From the NCBI GenBank assembly GCA_015345905.1, contig JADDTR010000002.1, positions 372,001-436,000 on the forward strand: a stretch of DNA of 64,000 nucleotides, given 5' to 3'. Positions 1-10,220 of this stretch are shown here, one piece after another. The notes under the pieces are model-generated. The model saw only the letters and a program-made list of their open reading frames with translations, ran no database searches and was not told the DNA's origin. Made by a program: the position numbers and the translations under genes. The stretch comes from Aotearoamyces nothofagi (lineage: Eukaryota; Ascomycota; Leotiomycetes; Leotiales; Tympanidaceae). Position 1 is the first letter of the stretch. Every line of letters begins with the position of its first letter.

Positions 1-274
1 GCTTATTCCGTCCGCAGAGGCATGCGAGGTGCATATGACGTGCACGCCGAGCATCCAGCAGGACAGTTGCAGAGTTACAGTTACAGTTACAGGACGTGAC
101 AGGACATGACGGTGTGCTGTACAAGGGCATGTACTGTACAAGGACAGGACAGGAAATGCCAGTGTACTGTACAAATACAACGACATGCCATCGCATCGCT
201 CGTAAGGGCACTGGGCGAGGGGGGCAGCTGGCTAGGACTGACACACAGCGAGTGCAGGCCCTGTGCAGGGACGA

Positions 275-470
275 CAGGTACAAGTACAGCCTACAGGTGC
301 AGGTGCAGGACAGCCTACCGGTACAGCATACAGGTAGAGGGACAGCCTACGGGGACAGCCTACGGGGACAGGTACAGCCTACAGGAACAGCCTACAGGAA
401 CAGCCTACAGCGACAGGTACAGCCTGCAAATACAGCCTACAGCCTGCAGGGACAGCCTACAGCGCAGGGG
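275..470. repeat. Degenerate short tandem array (ACAGCCTACAGG-like)
   Basis: Repeated words such as GGGACAGCCTAC, GGTACAGCCTACAG and GGAACAGCCTACAG follow one another with small changes. The unit is about 14-20 bp and the copies are imperfect. Related GTACAG and TTACAG words start at about position 70. This looks like a decayed minisatellite. Confidence 0.75.
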
Positions 471-623
471 TCGAGGTACCGATCAATCACCAGCCAGCCA
501 GCCAGCCAGCCACGCCAGGGCAGCGAGGTTGCTTCCTGCTGTGCGGCCCTTCTGGCCCTGCATGACGATTGATTGTATCGTCTGGTCCGCGAGGATGATT
601 CTCTACTGATGGACGGCTATCAT

Positions 624-725
624 TCATTGTATGATTGTATTGTATGATTATATTTGTATGGCTATATTGTATGGCTGTGTTGTATGGTTATAATGTATAA
701 CTTAGTTATATTGTATGATTGATTA
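624..725. repeat. Degenerate TTGTATG tandem array
   Basis: The words TTGTATGATT, TTGTATGGCT and TTGTATGGTT recur roughly every 10-16 bases, separated by ATAT-rich spacers. It is a simple-sequence tract of no evident function. Confidence 0.65.
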
Positions 726-1889
726 CATGCTGCCACAGCCCGACAGAGGGCCCAGAGAGCCGATACGAGCGCTGCCACGTGGTCACGAGTCGGCTGCAGG
801 CCAGAAAGCCCAGAGCAGAGGGCAGGAGGTGTTTCATGATGCAAATAGCCACGGCAGAGAGAGGCCGGATTGGCATCATGTGCCGCACTTACTGTGCCGT
901 AGTTACTGTGTCGTACTTGCTTTACTCTTACCCTACGTGCCGTACCTACTGTGTCGTGCACCGCATGTCGACTCTGCCTTGGTTCGCAGGTCCTCGGTCA
1001 CGGGAACAGCACAGCTCCTGCAGTAAGTGCTGTCTGTGTCTGTAGACTGCACACAAGTAAAAGGCTGCAGGACTGCGTATTGGCCCCTGCCGTGCCTTCC
1101 TATTCCTGGATTGACAAGCCCCTCCTCCTGCTTTGGCAGCCGGGCCAATAGCTGTCTTAGCAGAGAGTTCGTCATCAAAAGCCTATTTCGGGAGCCAGAG
1201 GAGCTCTGGAGGCTCTGGCCGGCCACCGCGGTCCACCGAAGGTCTCCGGCGTGCTTTCGGGCGGAGTTCCTGTAAGAATCCTATTCCACTGAACAGAAGG
1301 GCCAGACAAAGGGTCGCAGGACACCCGGACGGGGAGGCTGCAATCCGGCCGGCCGGTTTACTTGTTTCTACAGCTTACTCGCTTCGATGGTTGAACGATA
1401 TGTCTGCTCAAAAAGATCTCGTCGGTAGCTGACAGCACTCGTTCCTCTATAGTATCCTGTATCCTGTGAATGTCCGTGATTTGAGGTTCGAGGTCGGGAA
1501 GTGTATGCCGAATTAGGCTTGCCTTTATCTCTTGCTTATCGGCCAGCGGAGGAGCCGTTATTAACTTTATCACTGCTGCGTCGGCCAACTTGAATGGCGG
1601 CATCGATCTACCTCTCCACGGCCTATGTCGGTATTGTGTGGATCTGAGATGGCTGTGGATCGATTGTGAGCCCGCTGCTTGATGTCGGGGCAGATGTAGC
1701 AGGTCATCCCGAAAGGCAGAGTACCAAAGCCTATGCTCTATCCTATGCTCTGCGTTCTGAATAGAAAGAAAGCTACTGCCGTTCCATATAACAGGGAGAC
1801 TGTTGTCAAGGCTATAGCAATTTCCACAGCCTTCTTTTTCCAGACCTCATTGACGTTGAGCTCTTCAATTTAATCTTCCCGACCTTATC

Positions 1890-3419
1890 ATGGCACCCTT
1901 CAAAGATCTTACCTATGATGTTATTGTTGTTGGTGCTGGCTTGAGTGGTCTTCAGGCCGCCTATGATATCCAGCAAGCAGGCTTCACCTGTATCATCCTC
2001 GAGGCACGTGATAGGGTTGGAGGAAAGACTTGGAGCGTCCCTCTTGCCAACGGCAAAGGCTGCGTTGATCTTGGGGCAGCTTGGACCAATGATACCAACC
2101 AATCCTCTATTTATGCCTTGACTCGGCGCTTTAGTATCGAGCTTGTTGAGCAGAATACCACCGGGAACTGTATCATGCACGAATCCGATGGCTCTACCCA
2201 CCCGTTTCCATATGGAGAGTCACCCAAGGTATGACTAGTCAGCATTCTTCCACCCCGAGCCATTCAAAAAAAAAAAGGCTGAGTTGCATTTCAGTTCTCG
2301 GCAGCAGATGTTCAAGACCTCGAGCGTATCCGCGACATCATTCATGATCTCTCTGTAGCAAGCACGTCAGATGCTAGCAGCGTAGAGGACTATGACCAGA
2401 TGAGCGTTGAGCAATTTGTTCTCAGCAAAGGTGGATCTGCAAAGACATTAGAGATGATTAGAATCTGGACCCGAGTCATGCTGGGAGTCGAGGCCAAGAA
2501 TATGAGCGCTCAGTTCTTCATCAACTATAACGGCAAGGGTGGGGGCCTGAAGCAGCTTCGCTCTGATCAGAAGCATGGTGGGCAATACCTTCGCTTCAGA
2601 AAAGGTCAGTTATCCATTTCCTAGTATATAGAAAATATTCTGACCTGCATTCTAGGAACCCAGTCTATCGCACTTAGCCTTGCTGCTCTATTAAAGGTAG
2701 GGAGCGTGATTCTCTCTACTCCAGTCCAGAAAATAACAGATGTTTCTTCCGGAACTACCATCACAACGAGAGATGGAAGAGTGTACAAGTCCAAGAAAGT
2801 AATCATCAGCGTGCCTACACCATTATATAAAGATATCATCTTCGATCCCCCGCTGTCAGGGGCGAAGCTCACCGTCAGCTCCGGAACTGAACATGGGTAC
2901 TACACGAAGGTTATTCTCTGCTATTCTACACCGTGGTGGGAGAAATCAGGTCTGTGCGGATTATCCATCTCATTTGTCGGTCCAGTCGGCGTGGCCCGTG
3001 ACACATCTGTTGCCGCCGATGGTCAATACTCCCTGACCTGTTTCATCGGCGGCGACGTGGGAAGACAATGGTCAAACTTGCCACAACATGAACGGCGAGC
3101 GCAGGTGCTTCATCAGATTGCACGAGTCTACGGGAATGCCGAGGCGGTATACTCTCCAACAGAGGTCTTTGAGCAGGAATGGACAAAGGAAGAATGGAGT
3201 AAGGGAGCACCATGCCCAGTCATGTCACCTGGGCTGCTGTCAAAGGCTGGACATGCATTAGCAGAGCCGGTTGGCAATAGGCATTTTGTTGGCACAGAGA
3301 CTTCGGATGTCTGGAGTGGATACATGGAAGGAGCAGTCAGGTCCGGAAGTCGTGGAGCAAAAGAAGTGATAGCACTTCTCAACCCCCCTGCTTCTCTACC
3401 TATACTGGCCAAGCTATAA
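1890..3419 (+). CDS. Flavin-containing amine oxidase (MAO-N-like), peroxisomal type
   Basis: Model: join(1890-2228, 2295-2604, 2656-3419), 470 residues. Flavin amine oxidases oxidise primary or secondary amines to aldehyde plus NH3 and H2O2. What shows this: an N-terminal FAD dinucleotide-binding motif at about residues 10-40 (VIVVGAGLSGLQAA, then LEARDRVGGK), and a C-terminal FAD-site signature FVGTETSDVWSGYMEGAV. Both introns have clean signals (GTATGA..TTCAG of 66 nt, GTCAGT..TCTAG of 51 nt) and keep the frame. The length fits fungal MAO-N (about 495). The last three residues are AKL followed by stop, a PTS1 peroxisomal import signal, in line with MAO-N, which ends in ARL and is peroxisomal. 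It converges on the ketopantoate reductase gene. The exact amine substrate cannot be read from sequence. Confidence 0.9.
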
Positions 3420-3520
3420 TTCCTTGCTAAGGAGGAGTTGTATAATTCTTACAGCAGTCCGTACAAGTCTATATGCGCGTGATCTTCAATACAAAAAGAG
3501 TCTGGGTCATGATGACTCTA

Positions 3521-4674
3521 TCAATGAATACTTCTCTTGGGTGGCACGACCACCAAACCCCGTGCCTCTTTCGTCCTCCATTGCAATGCCTTGCAGATTT
3601 CATAAATGACCTTGAGCGTAGGCGTCGGCACTCCAATCTTCTCCGCTTCCCGCAACGGTTCTCCCACCAGGTTCTCAAACTCGAGGTAGTTCCCCTATAC
3701 AGAGTCAGCCTTGATCATCAGTGGATATAATATAATCCGGTGCAAACCTTGTCGATATCACACTGCATGCTTGGTTTCAGGTACAGGTCGATGGAATCGA
3801 AGTTGATCATGAACTCAATGATGTCCTCCGGCAGCTTGTGGCCCAGCGCTGTCGCAGTGGCCAGGACCTCGCGCATCGCAGGCCTCACCAAGCCCTCGAT
3901 CACCCCATCGGCCAGGCGCACGCGCGCATCATCGAGCCCCGTGATGGCGCAGATGGGATTCAAGCAGGCGTTGAAGACCAGCTTCCGCCACCTCGACCAC
4001 GGCACGTCGTCGCAGAAGGTGCAGTCCGTCCTCCCCGCCGCGCTATACATGTCGATGAAGTCGCGCGCCGCGGCCTCCTCGGCGCGCACGTCGAGGTTGG
4101 GGTTGCGGAAGGGCCCGAGCTGCAGGCAGTCCTTCTCCTCGTGGACGATGTGGCCCAGCACGGCCTCGTACGAGTCGATCAGCGAGACGCCCGACAGCAC
4201 GATGTTGCGCGGGAAGCGCGCCAGGAAGGGCCGCTCGATGTTGAGCCCGTTCTGCACCAGCACGATGGCCGTGTGCCCGGGCGTCACGGCGGGCGCGACC
4301 AGCTCGACCAGCGTCGGGTGGATGTCGGGCACGTTCTTCGTCACGCAGACGATGTAGTCGTACGGCGCGGCGCCCTCGTCCTGCGCGACGCTGGGGACCT
4401 GGTTGAGCACTGTGGGCAGGAGGCCGCGGTGAGCTTGGGGGGTGCCGGGCACGTGACGGAACACGGGGCCGGGTCAAATACCTGCTGTTGGGCGCCAGCC
4501 TCTGAGCTGGCCGTGGTCGACCGAGTCGATGGTGAAGCCGGACTCCTCCACGACCTGGAAGTTGGACCGCAGCACCGCCGTCACGGCTCCGATGCCTCCA
4601 AGCTCGATGTTCAGCGCGACGATGGTCCCGACGGCGCCTCCGCCGACGAGGAGGACGTTCTTCTTCGCGGCCAT
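3521..4674 (-). CDS. Ketopantoate reductase family protein (2-dehydropantoate 2-reductase)
   Basis: Model: complement(join(3521-3694, 3748-4409, 4482-4674)), 342 residues. The ApbA/PanE family reduces 2-dehydropantoate to pantoate with NADPH in pantothenate/CoA synthesis. The start MAAKKNVLLVGGGAVGT gives a Rossmann GxGxxG at about residues 10-15. IVLVQNGLNIE and the catalytic-Lys segment WRKLVFNACLNP follow, then the C-terminal helical domain. Introns: GTATTT..CACAG (72 nt) and GTTTGC..TATAG (53 nt). An in-frame ATG further upstream (4818) would add a Lys/Pro-rich leader; the start next to the Rossmann strand is preferred. The middle exon is very GC-rich, above all at third codon positions, unlike the genes on either side. 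Fungal members of this superfamily may act on other 2-keto acids, so pantoate synthesis is inferred. Confidence 0.88.
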
Positions 4675-4927
4675 TGCTTCGGGCTCGACGGCGACTCGGG
4701 CAGGCTGGTTCTGTGATTCAGGGTGCTTCGGGGCGCGGATGGGAGGGTGTCTGGGAGCGGTGTCTACTTCAATCTTTGCAGGTGGAGGGGGATGTTGTGT
4801 GTTTTTTTTTTTTGGCACTTCTCTCTTTTTTCTACTTATCGATATTGTGGATACATGTCACGGCGCGGCAAGCATCGGCGCTGGAATGGGATACCCCAGG
4901 ATTGCAAGACTACTACTGTACGGCAGG

Positions 4928-4963
4928 GCAGGCACAGCAGGCACAGCAGGCACAGCAGGCACA
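4928..4963. repeat. 9-bp minisatellite (GCAGGCACA)x4
   Basis: Four nearly exact head-to-tail copies of GCAGGCACA. It lies about 250 bp upstream of the ketopantoate reductase start. Confidence 0.9.
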
Positions 4964-5192
4964 GAGCGCGATGGACGCCGAGCAGACACTGCGGCGCCGC
5001 ACCCAACCCAACCGTAGACAGTGTAGCATAGCATAGCGATCGATGCTCTCGCGGGGCCAACAGCCGCTCGGTTCGCCGTACACGCCATGTCCAGCGGCCG
5101 ATTGTCGCCTGGCTTGCCCGGCTTGCCCGTCTCTGCTGGCCGACTTCGGGCGCCGGCCAGAATGTCGGCCAGTCCTCAGTTCTCGGTCTCCA

Positions 5193-5250
5193 CCACGACA
5201 ACACGACAACACGGCAACACGACAACATGGCAGCATGGCAACATAGCATG
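5193..5250. repeat. Short tandem repeat (ACACGACA/ACATGGCA type)
   Basis: Consecutive copies of ACACGACA, ACACGGCA, ACATGGCAGC and similar words; imperfect 8-10 bp units. Confidence 0.8.
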
Positions 5251-6044
5251 GCCGATTCAGACGCTCAGAGTCGACACTTGGTCGCTGTGGCAGCGCGCTG
5301 GTCGCCCGTTTCGCCATGATGTGGCGATGGTGGGTGATGGAGTCTTTGTGGGCTGTACAGTAACCACGGTCTTCTGAGAAGCCAAGTCGGTGACTGAGCT
5401 ACTATGTTGAGGCCAGGGACTTCATGCTTTCAGCAGGCAGTCGGCAAACCGGCTGGCTTCTGGATCCCGCCTGCTGCTCACTATGTCTATCCGGATATTC
5501 AGGCTGCTTGCTATACCCGTGGTGTCTATATGAAGGTTTGGTTTGCTTTTGGCAAACGGCTATATGTACACAGACGCAGGACCTATATGTCTTCTGTAGC
5601 ATATACTGAGTCTATAATATCTCTGCAGGCAGCTAAGCAAACGTAGGGAAAGTCGTGATCGGAGATGACAGCAGTACAGCTACAGCTAGGAGATGGGAGT
5701 GCTCCTGTAAGTTGTGAAAGCTCCCAGTGCCATCTACAAAGCCAATAGTCTAATAGGGAACTAGACAGCTGGAGCTTTGGCTAGCATGTCAGTATGAAAG
5801 GCTATTTAGCAACAAAGAGTCTAGACAATAGATCTGTATCTGTTTGGCCGTGCTTTACTTTAGGTCATATCTTGAACGTTCTTGCCTAGCCCGATCGTCG
5901 TCACTGCCGTGTCAAGTACATTCGCTCTTTCCTTGCTCATGCACTCTATAATTGCGTCCTATTCTATCCCTCCGCAGTATTCTCTTACCTGGTTCACTAT
6001 CTCCCTTTTTTTCATATGAGGCCTTGATACAAGCTGTGGTGGTC

Positions 6045-8073
6045 ATGCTCCGCCGACGCCCGACGACGATATCTTTGTCGGATGAGGACGTGAAAGAGTA
6101 TATGCGAACCGGCCGGCGAACACGTGATGAACAGGAAGGAAAGCAGCTTGATTATGACAGACAGCGATCACCGCTGGAATCCAAGATTAACCAGATCCTC
6201 ACAACAAACGGTTTGTACATCACAGCTTCCGTGGTGCTTCAACTCCCTAATAGCTTTGAATTAGTTCCTGATATCAACGGATGCTCCCGCGATACTCGCC
6301 TCTCTCCTGTTGATTCTATAGAAGGTTATACACATCCCTACTCACCTAGTGCCGAGGTGACAGAGTCGATAAGTGCAGATGGCATAGAACCAGATCTTCC
6401 AACCTTACTTGAGAATCTTCCAGCCGTCCCAGACGTGGACATCGGTGCTGAGGACGAAGATGGCTATATTCCCATTCTCTTCATGGGCTCTTCGGGATAT
6501 CTCGATGAGCACACCGGGTTTTCTCGACTACATGATCTTGAGCCGCCTTCGTCACCTAATAGACATGCATTTGATTATGGTGGGTTTGTTGAGGATACAT
6601 CGCTAGACTCCTCCTTATTCAGTAAGTGGACTACACGCCGTAGGTTAAGGACTTCCTAGCTATATAGCCTATTCAGCTCATCAGCATTGCATGCAGCACT
6701 AACAATGTTTCTTTTAGCCCCAGGAGACCGAGACGTGTCTACTCCCCGAGAGAGCCAGCTGCCCAGCGTGCAGAGGCTTCGTAATCAGATTCCTTTTCCT
6801 CGATCACCTCTATTTCGAGCCCACGGTGCTTCGTCGTCTCCAGAAAGGCCCACCGTTAGCCTCCTCACACCACGTGTGGCTTTATATGGCACTCCTGGTT
6901 TGCTGTTATCTCAGCCAGCTCGACGACCTAAAGCTTACAGGCCTCGCACGCTCAGTTATTCCTTCGAAGATTCTGAGAGAGCCAGTGCTTCTTACGAGGA
7001 TGATAAAACATCAGACAATGAGTCTAATCCAAGCAGACCTCATCTGGAAGAGCGTAGAAGTCTACATGATGAGTTACGTGGAAGCTCGCTTCATAGTTCT
7101 GCGCATAGCTCTATGTATGATGCAGACGCACATGAGACTAGCACCTTATCATCTTCACCACCGGGAAGCAATGAACAGAGAACAGCATTGGTCGTAAGCC
7201 GTCAGGTTGAAAAGGTATCTGTGGAGAATAGGGTATTCTATTTCTCTTCACCAGAGCTACCATTGCCGCCCCCATTTTCCACAGTTTCTCGCAATGTATC
7301 CGGCACTGGGCCACTACCATCAACAGCAGGCGATGAACCTCGTTCTAGGAGGCCATTGAGCAGTACACCAGAGCCTACTAGAGCAAGCCCTGAGAGTCCA
7401 ATATCTATTCCACCAGTTGCTGAGACTCCAGCTGCAGGACGCAATGAAGAACAGCCTAGCCCGAACGTAAGCTGTGCCACCCGTCAAACCATGCCAATGA
7501 TTAACATAACAACAGTCTAGCAGTACAGTTCGCAGTTTAGTAAATTTGCCCACACGCCTAAAGTCTGCGTACCGTAGTCGTTCGCCCCACCGTTCCACTT
7601 CTCATACTCATTCTTCTACTCTATCATCAATGCCAGCTCCAAGACAGCCGGCCTCCCCACACGGGCGAGGCGTTCTGCCGCCGAATACACCTCGCAGCAG
7701 TCTCCAGGTCTACGAAGATCGACTGCCTGCAAGTATCCAGCTCCAGACGCCTGATCATCTGCCTGAGGCACGCCACCGGAGTCGATATCACCCTTCTTAT
7801 ACTGCTCCTGCTCAGGGAAGATCGGGCACCTCCCAGTCTTCTCGATTCACCCGTACTGGATATCGGCGCAGAGGAGGCCGGAGTGATAGCCCTATCGGCA
7901 TGAGCACACCTGGCTTTAGAGGTTTGTACGGCGGGCAGGAGAATGGAGATGATCAAGTCATGTTTAACCGGGTTTCACGAAGGTTGTTTGCTCTCCAGGA
8001 GGCGAGGGCAGGTGCTAGGTCTACGTATGATGCATCGGATACGGAACTGTCCTTTCTTGGCGAGCACAGGTGA
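6045..8073 (+). CDS. Cdc26-like N-terminus on a long disordered protein
   Basis: Model: join(6045-6621, 6718-7466, 7516-8073), 627 residues. The first residues, MLRRRPTTISLSDEDVKEY, match the signature start of Cdc26 (human [20 protein letters not shown]). Cdc26 is the small APC/C subunit whose N-terminus is held in the Cdc16/APC6 TPR channel. Cdc26 is normally under about 120 residues. Here the same frame runs on without a stop into a Ser/Pro/Arg-rich, apparently disordered protein with no domain I recognise (acidic stretch near residues 120-190; SPLFRAHGASSSPERP; ending SDTELSFLGEHR). Intron 1 (96 nt, GTAAGT..TTTTAG) is well supported. Intron 2 (49 nt, GTAAGC..AACAG) was chosen because it alone keeps the frame open. 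Upstream of 6045 there is no in-frame ATG. The Cdc26 identity of the N-terminus is likely; the fusion may instead be a mis-joined neighbouring gene. Confidence 0.6.
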
Positions 8074-8216
8074 TTGATTGCCTTTAGAATTCTTATAGGT
8101 CGGCACTATACCGTATGAGCGGCAGTGGTGCAGCTGTCTGGCCTATTACTAGTATTAAACTCTGCGAGGTATTATCAACAGCTAAGGCTGTCTTTTGCTC
8201 GTGATGCATCTCGACA

Positions 8217-8494
8217 ATCAGTGCTAGGGAAAGGAGTAGAGGCTGTACAAGTACTAGTTACTGATGTGCGTTACAAACTTTGTGACTAGAGCGGGCCTCA
8301 GCTGGGCACGTGATCTGGTCAGAGCCTGGCACTTTGCCCTTGATTTATCTCAGGAATCAGTGCTATAGAGAAGCAAGAAGCTGCACAAGCACCCGCTACT
8401 AATGTGCTCTCTAAACTTTGCTACCAGAGAGGGGGCTCTGGCTGTGCACGTGACCCAGACAGCCTGGCAAGCTATCTGCCCAATGCGTAATCAA
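8217..8494. repeat. Two degenerate ~139-bp direct repeats with CACGTGA
   Basis: Copy 1 starts at 8217 and copy 2 at 8356; both open with ATCAGTGCTA. Shared blocks in order: GCTGYACAAG, RCTACTRATGTGC-like, AAACTTTG, GGGC-rich, GCACGTGA, then AGCCTGGCA. The CACGTGA boxes lie at 8307-8313 and 8447-8453, 140 bp apart. A weaker relative may precede them at about 8110-8210. CACGTG is the core of E-box/Cbf1-type sites; binding here is inference. Confidence 0.7.
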
Positions 8495-8818
8495 CCCCGG
8501 CTCCCGCTCAATGATTGGCTTCCTGCGCACTGCCGTCCTGGCTGCTCCCGTCCTCCCTGCCTGAGGACAGAAGCTCCGCGAGTGGGGAGTAAACACACGT
8601 GACCGCATGTTGATGGCCAATTTCCGTCGCTCCGTGTGTTGTTGGCTGGATGTGGAATGGCGCGGAATGCCGTAAACTGCCGTGGTTGTGCAGCGGACGT
8701 CTCGGCTGCTCGGGCTCCGCATGCGCCTCAGGCTGCCCCGGCTCCTTACGTTACCGTCGTCGTCCCTCTCGTCCCTCCCGTCCCTCCCCTGTCTCTCCGC
8801 TTCGAGGTGCCAAGCGAG

Positions 8819-8825
8819 CCAATCA
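8819..8825 (+). promoter_or_regulatory. CCAAT box (CCAATCA)
   Basis: CCAATCA fits the CCAAT-binding (HAP/AnCF) consensus of fungi. It lies about 345 bp upstream of the ATG at 9168. Function is inferred from motif and place only. Confidence 0.35.
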
Positions 8826-9167
8826 CAGCGTCCACATCTCGCCTGCGTCCCTGTCGTCTCATGCAGCTCACTCGCAGCGACAGGACTCAGCCTAACGCCG
8901 GATGGGGTGTAGTGTCACTAGCCGATAACGGATAAGCCGCTGCTCACGCAGTCCCAGCCCGTACCGTACAAGAAGCAGCTTCGCTCTCGCTCGCTCTTCC
9001 TCAAAACATTCACATTCACGCCTTCTATCCTTCCGTCCGACTCTTTCTTCGATCCATCACTCTGTCTTTTTGTTTAGTTATATACCTTCGCTTGCAACCC
9101 AATTCGTCCTCCAATCTCCCGACGCCTTCATCTCCCAGAGTTCGCTTTCATCTCCTCCAGCCTTATC

Positions 9168-10220
9168 ATGATGGGTTCCTTCTCACAGTCCTTCTCTTCG
9201 AGTTCGCCAGTTGCTATTTTACGGCAACAACAGCCACCCCAGTGTTTCAGCCAAGGCCTACAAACGTTCGATGATATCTCGCCCTTGAGTAAAACTTCAC
9301 GAGTTCCGGCTGCCTATCGGTCACAATCGCAACCCCAAAACCCGTCGACCGCCGGCCGCAAGCGCTCCCGTGACGAGGCCGCGGAAAATCTCGAGCATGA
9401 TAGCTACTTCTTGACTACTACGATTCCTGCCCAGGGGTCAGAAGAGGTCGGGCAGGATGGCGAGGGTATGGTGCTTACCAAACCCAATGGCTTCGTCGTC
9501 GACACAGGCAATACAACTGGTACATGGGATGGAGAGAAGGCCTCGTTCTCACAACCTTCAGAATCGACATCCATCCAAGATCGTCAGATCCTACGAAAGC
9601 ATAAGTCCCAGAGGCTACATTTCTCCACAACACCGGCAATCGAAGAGGAAAGAGGCTCCGAGAATGGAGCGACAATTGCACCAAGCCCACCAAAAACGTC
9701 TGGCTCTGGCCGCGAAGCCCCTGCCGTCGATGACTTTACAATTCATCTTGGGATTGGATGGAGCCGTATCAGTAATGACGTGCATATCCAAGCTGCAGCA
9801 CGAGGCTGGACGAAGTTCATCGAGAACCACTACCCGGTCAGCAATGTGCAAATCAGGCTGCAAAGCAAAGGATTGGCAAGCTTTCTGATCGAGGCACAGG
9901 AGGGCTGGTACTTATTCGGAGAAGATTTGAAGCAAGGACGACTGCTATCAACTTCATCGGAGAAAGCATTCCAGAATCTGAGGACATCCCCACCGGTCTT
10001 TGATGGAGAAGCAGTTCTCTTTGCCGCTGTGGAGACCCCGAAGACTGACGTGGAGACGAAACCAGAGCTGAATATAAATGGAACGCATGATCTCTCGCAG
10101 ATTGCGTTAAATGGTACGATAAATGAAGGACAAGTGCCTCAACAGGCAACTGCAAATTGGAGTTCCGATGCCACTGAACCTGCTGGACAGGGGCTAGAGG
10201 TAGAGATGGATATGAGCTGA
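9168..10220 (+). CDS. Conserved fungal protein of unknown function
   Basis: Single exon, 350 residues, starting MMGSFSQSFSSSSP. I do not recognise a named family. The N-terminal 190 residues are Ser/Gln-rich and disordered, with a basic patch AGRKRSRDEAAEN at about 63-75 that could be a nuclear signal. A compact folded-looking block follows at about residues 192-270 (FTIHLGIGWSRIS, AARGWTKFIENHYP, GWYLFGEDLKQGRLLS). The rest is acidic and low-complexity. Codon use and a clean ATG in a C/T-rich promoter support a real gene. Nuclear location is a guess. Confidence 0.8.
   Translation: MMGSFSQSFSSSSPVAILRQQQPPQCFSQGLQTFDDISPLSKTSRVPAAYRSQSQPQNPSTAGRKRSRDEAAENLEHDSYFLTTTIPAQGSEEVGQDGEGMVLTKPNGFVVDTGNTTGTWDGEKASFSQPSESTSIQDRQILRKHKSQRLHFSTTPAIEEERGSENGATIAPSPPKTSGSGREAPAVDDFTIHLGIGWSRISNDVHIQAAARGWTKFIENHYPVSNVQIRLQSKGLASFLIEAQEGWYLFGEDLKQGRLLSTSSEKAFQNLRTSPPVFDGEAVLFAAVETPKTDVETKPELNINGTHDLSQIALNGTINEGQVPQQATANWSSDATEPAGQGLEVEMDMS

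Larger units (their letters stand above)
1..1889. other. Intergenic region with low-complexity tracts, no convincing gene
   Basis: No supportable gene is seen. Short open frames on both strands are repeat-driven and show no protein family features. The stretch holds a degenerate tandem array rich in ACAGCCTACAGG-type words (about 275-470), a CAGC run near 495-515 and an A/T-rich TTGTATG-type array (about 624-725). The last 150 bases are the presumed promoter and 5' leader of the amine oxidase gene. Confidence 0.6.
4675..6044. other. Intergenic region, minisatellites only
   Basis: It lies between the divergent starts of the ketopantoate reductase and the Cdc26-like gene and so holds both promoters. 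It contains two short tandem repeats (4928-4963 and 5193-5250). Small open frames in it are made by the repeats. No gene is supported. Confidence 0.6.
8074..9167. other. Intergenic region with degenerate direct repeats
   Basis: No gene is supported. The first half carries a degenerate direct repeat of about 139 bp (8217-8494), each copy with a CACGTGA box. The second half is C/T-rich and is the presumed promoter and long leader of the 9168 gene. It includes CCAATCA at 8819-8825. Confidence 0.6.

Noticed and set aside
96-1432. Several overlapping open frames in the first 1.4 kb
   Set aside because: They arise from tandem repeats, are Gln/Thr/Tyr-periodic or Cys-rich by repeat translation, and overlap on both strands.
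3838-4716. Long open frame (292 codons) on the plus strand opposite the ketopantoate reductase
   Set aside because: It mirrors the GC-rich codons of the real gene and has no family features.
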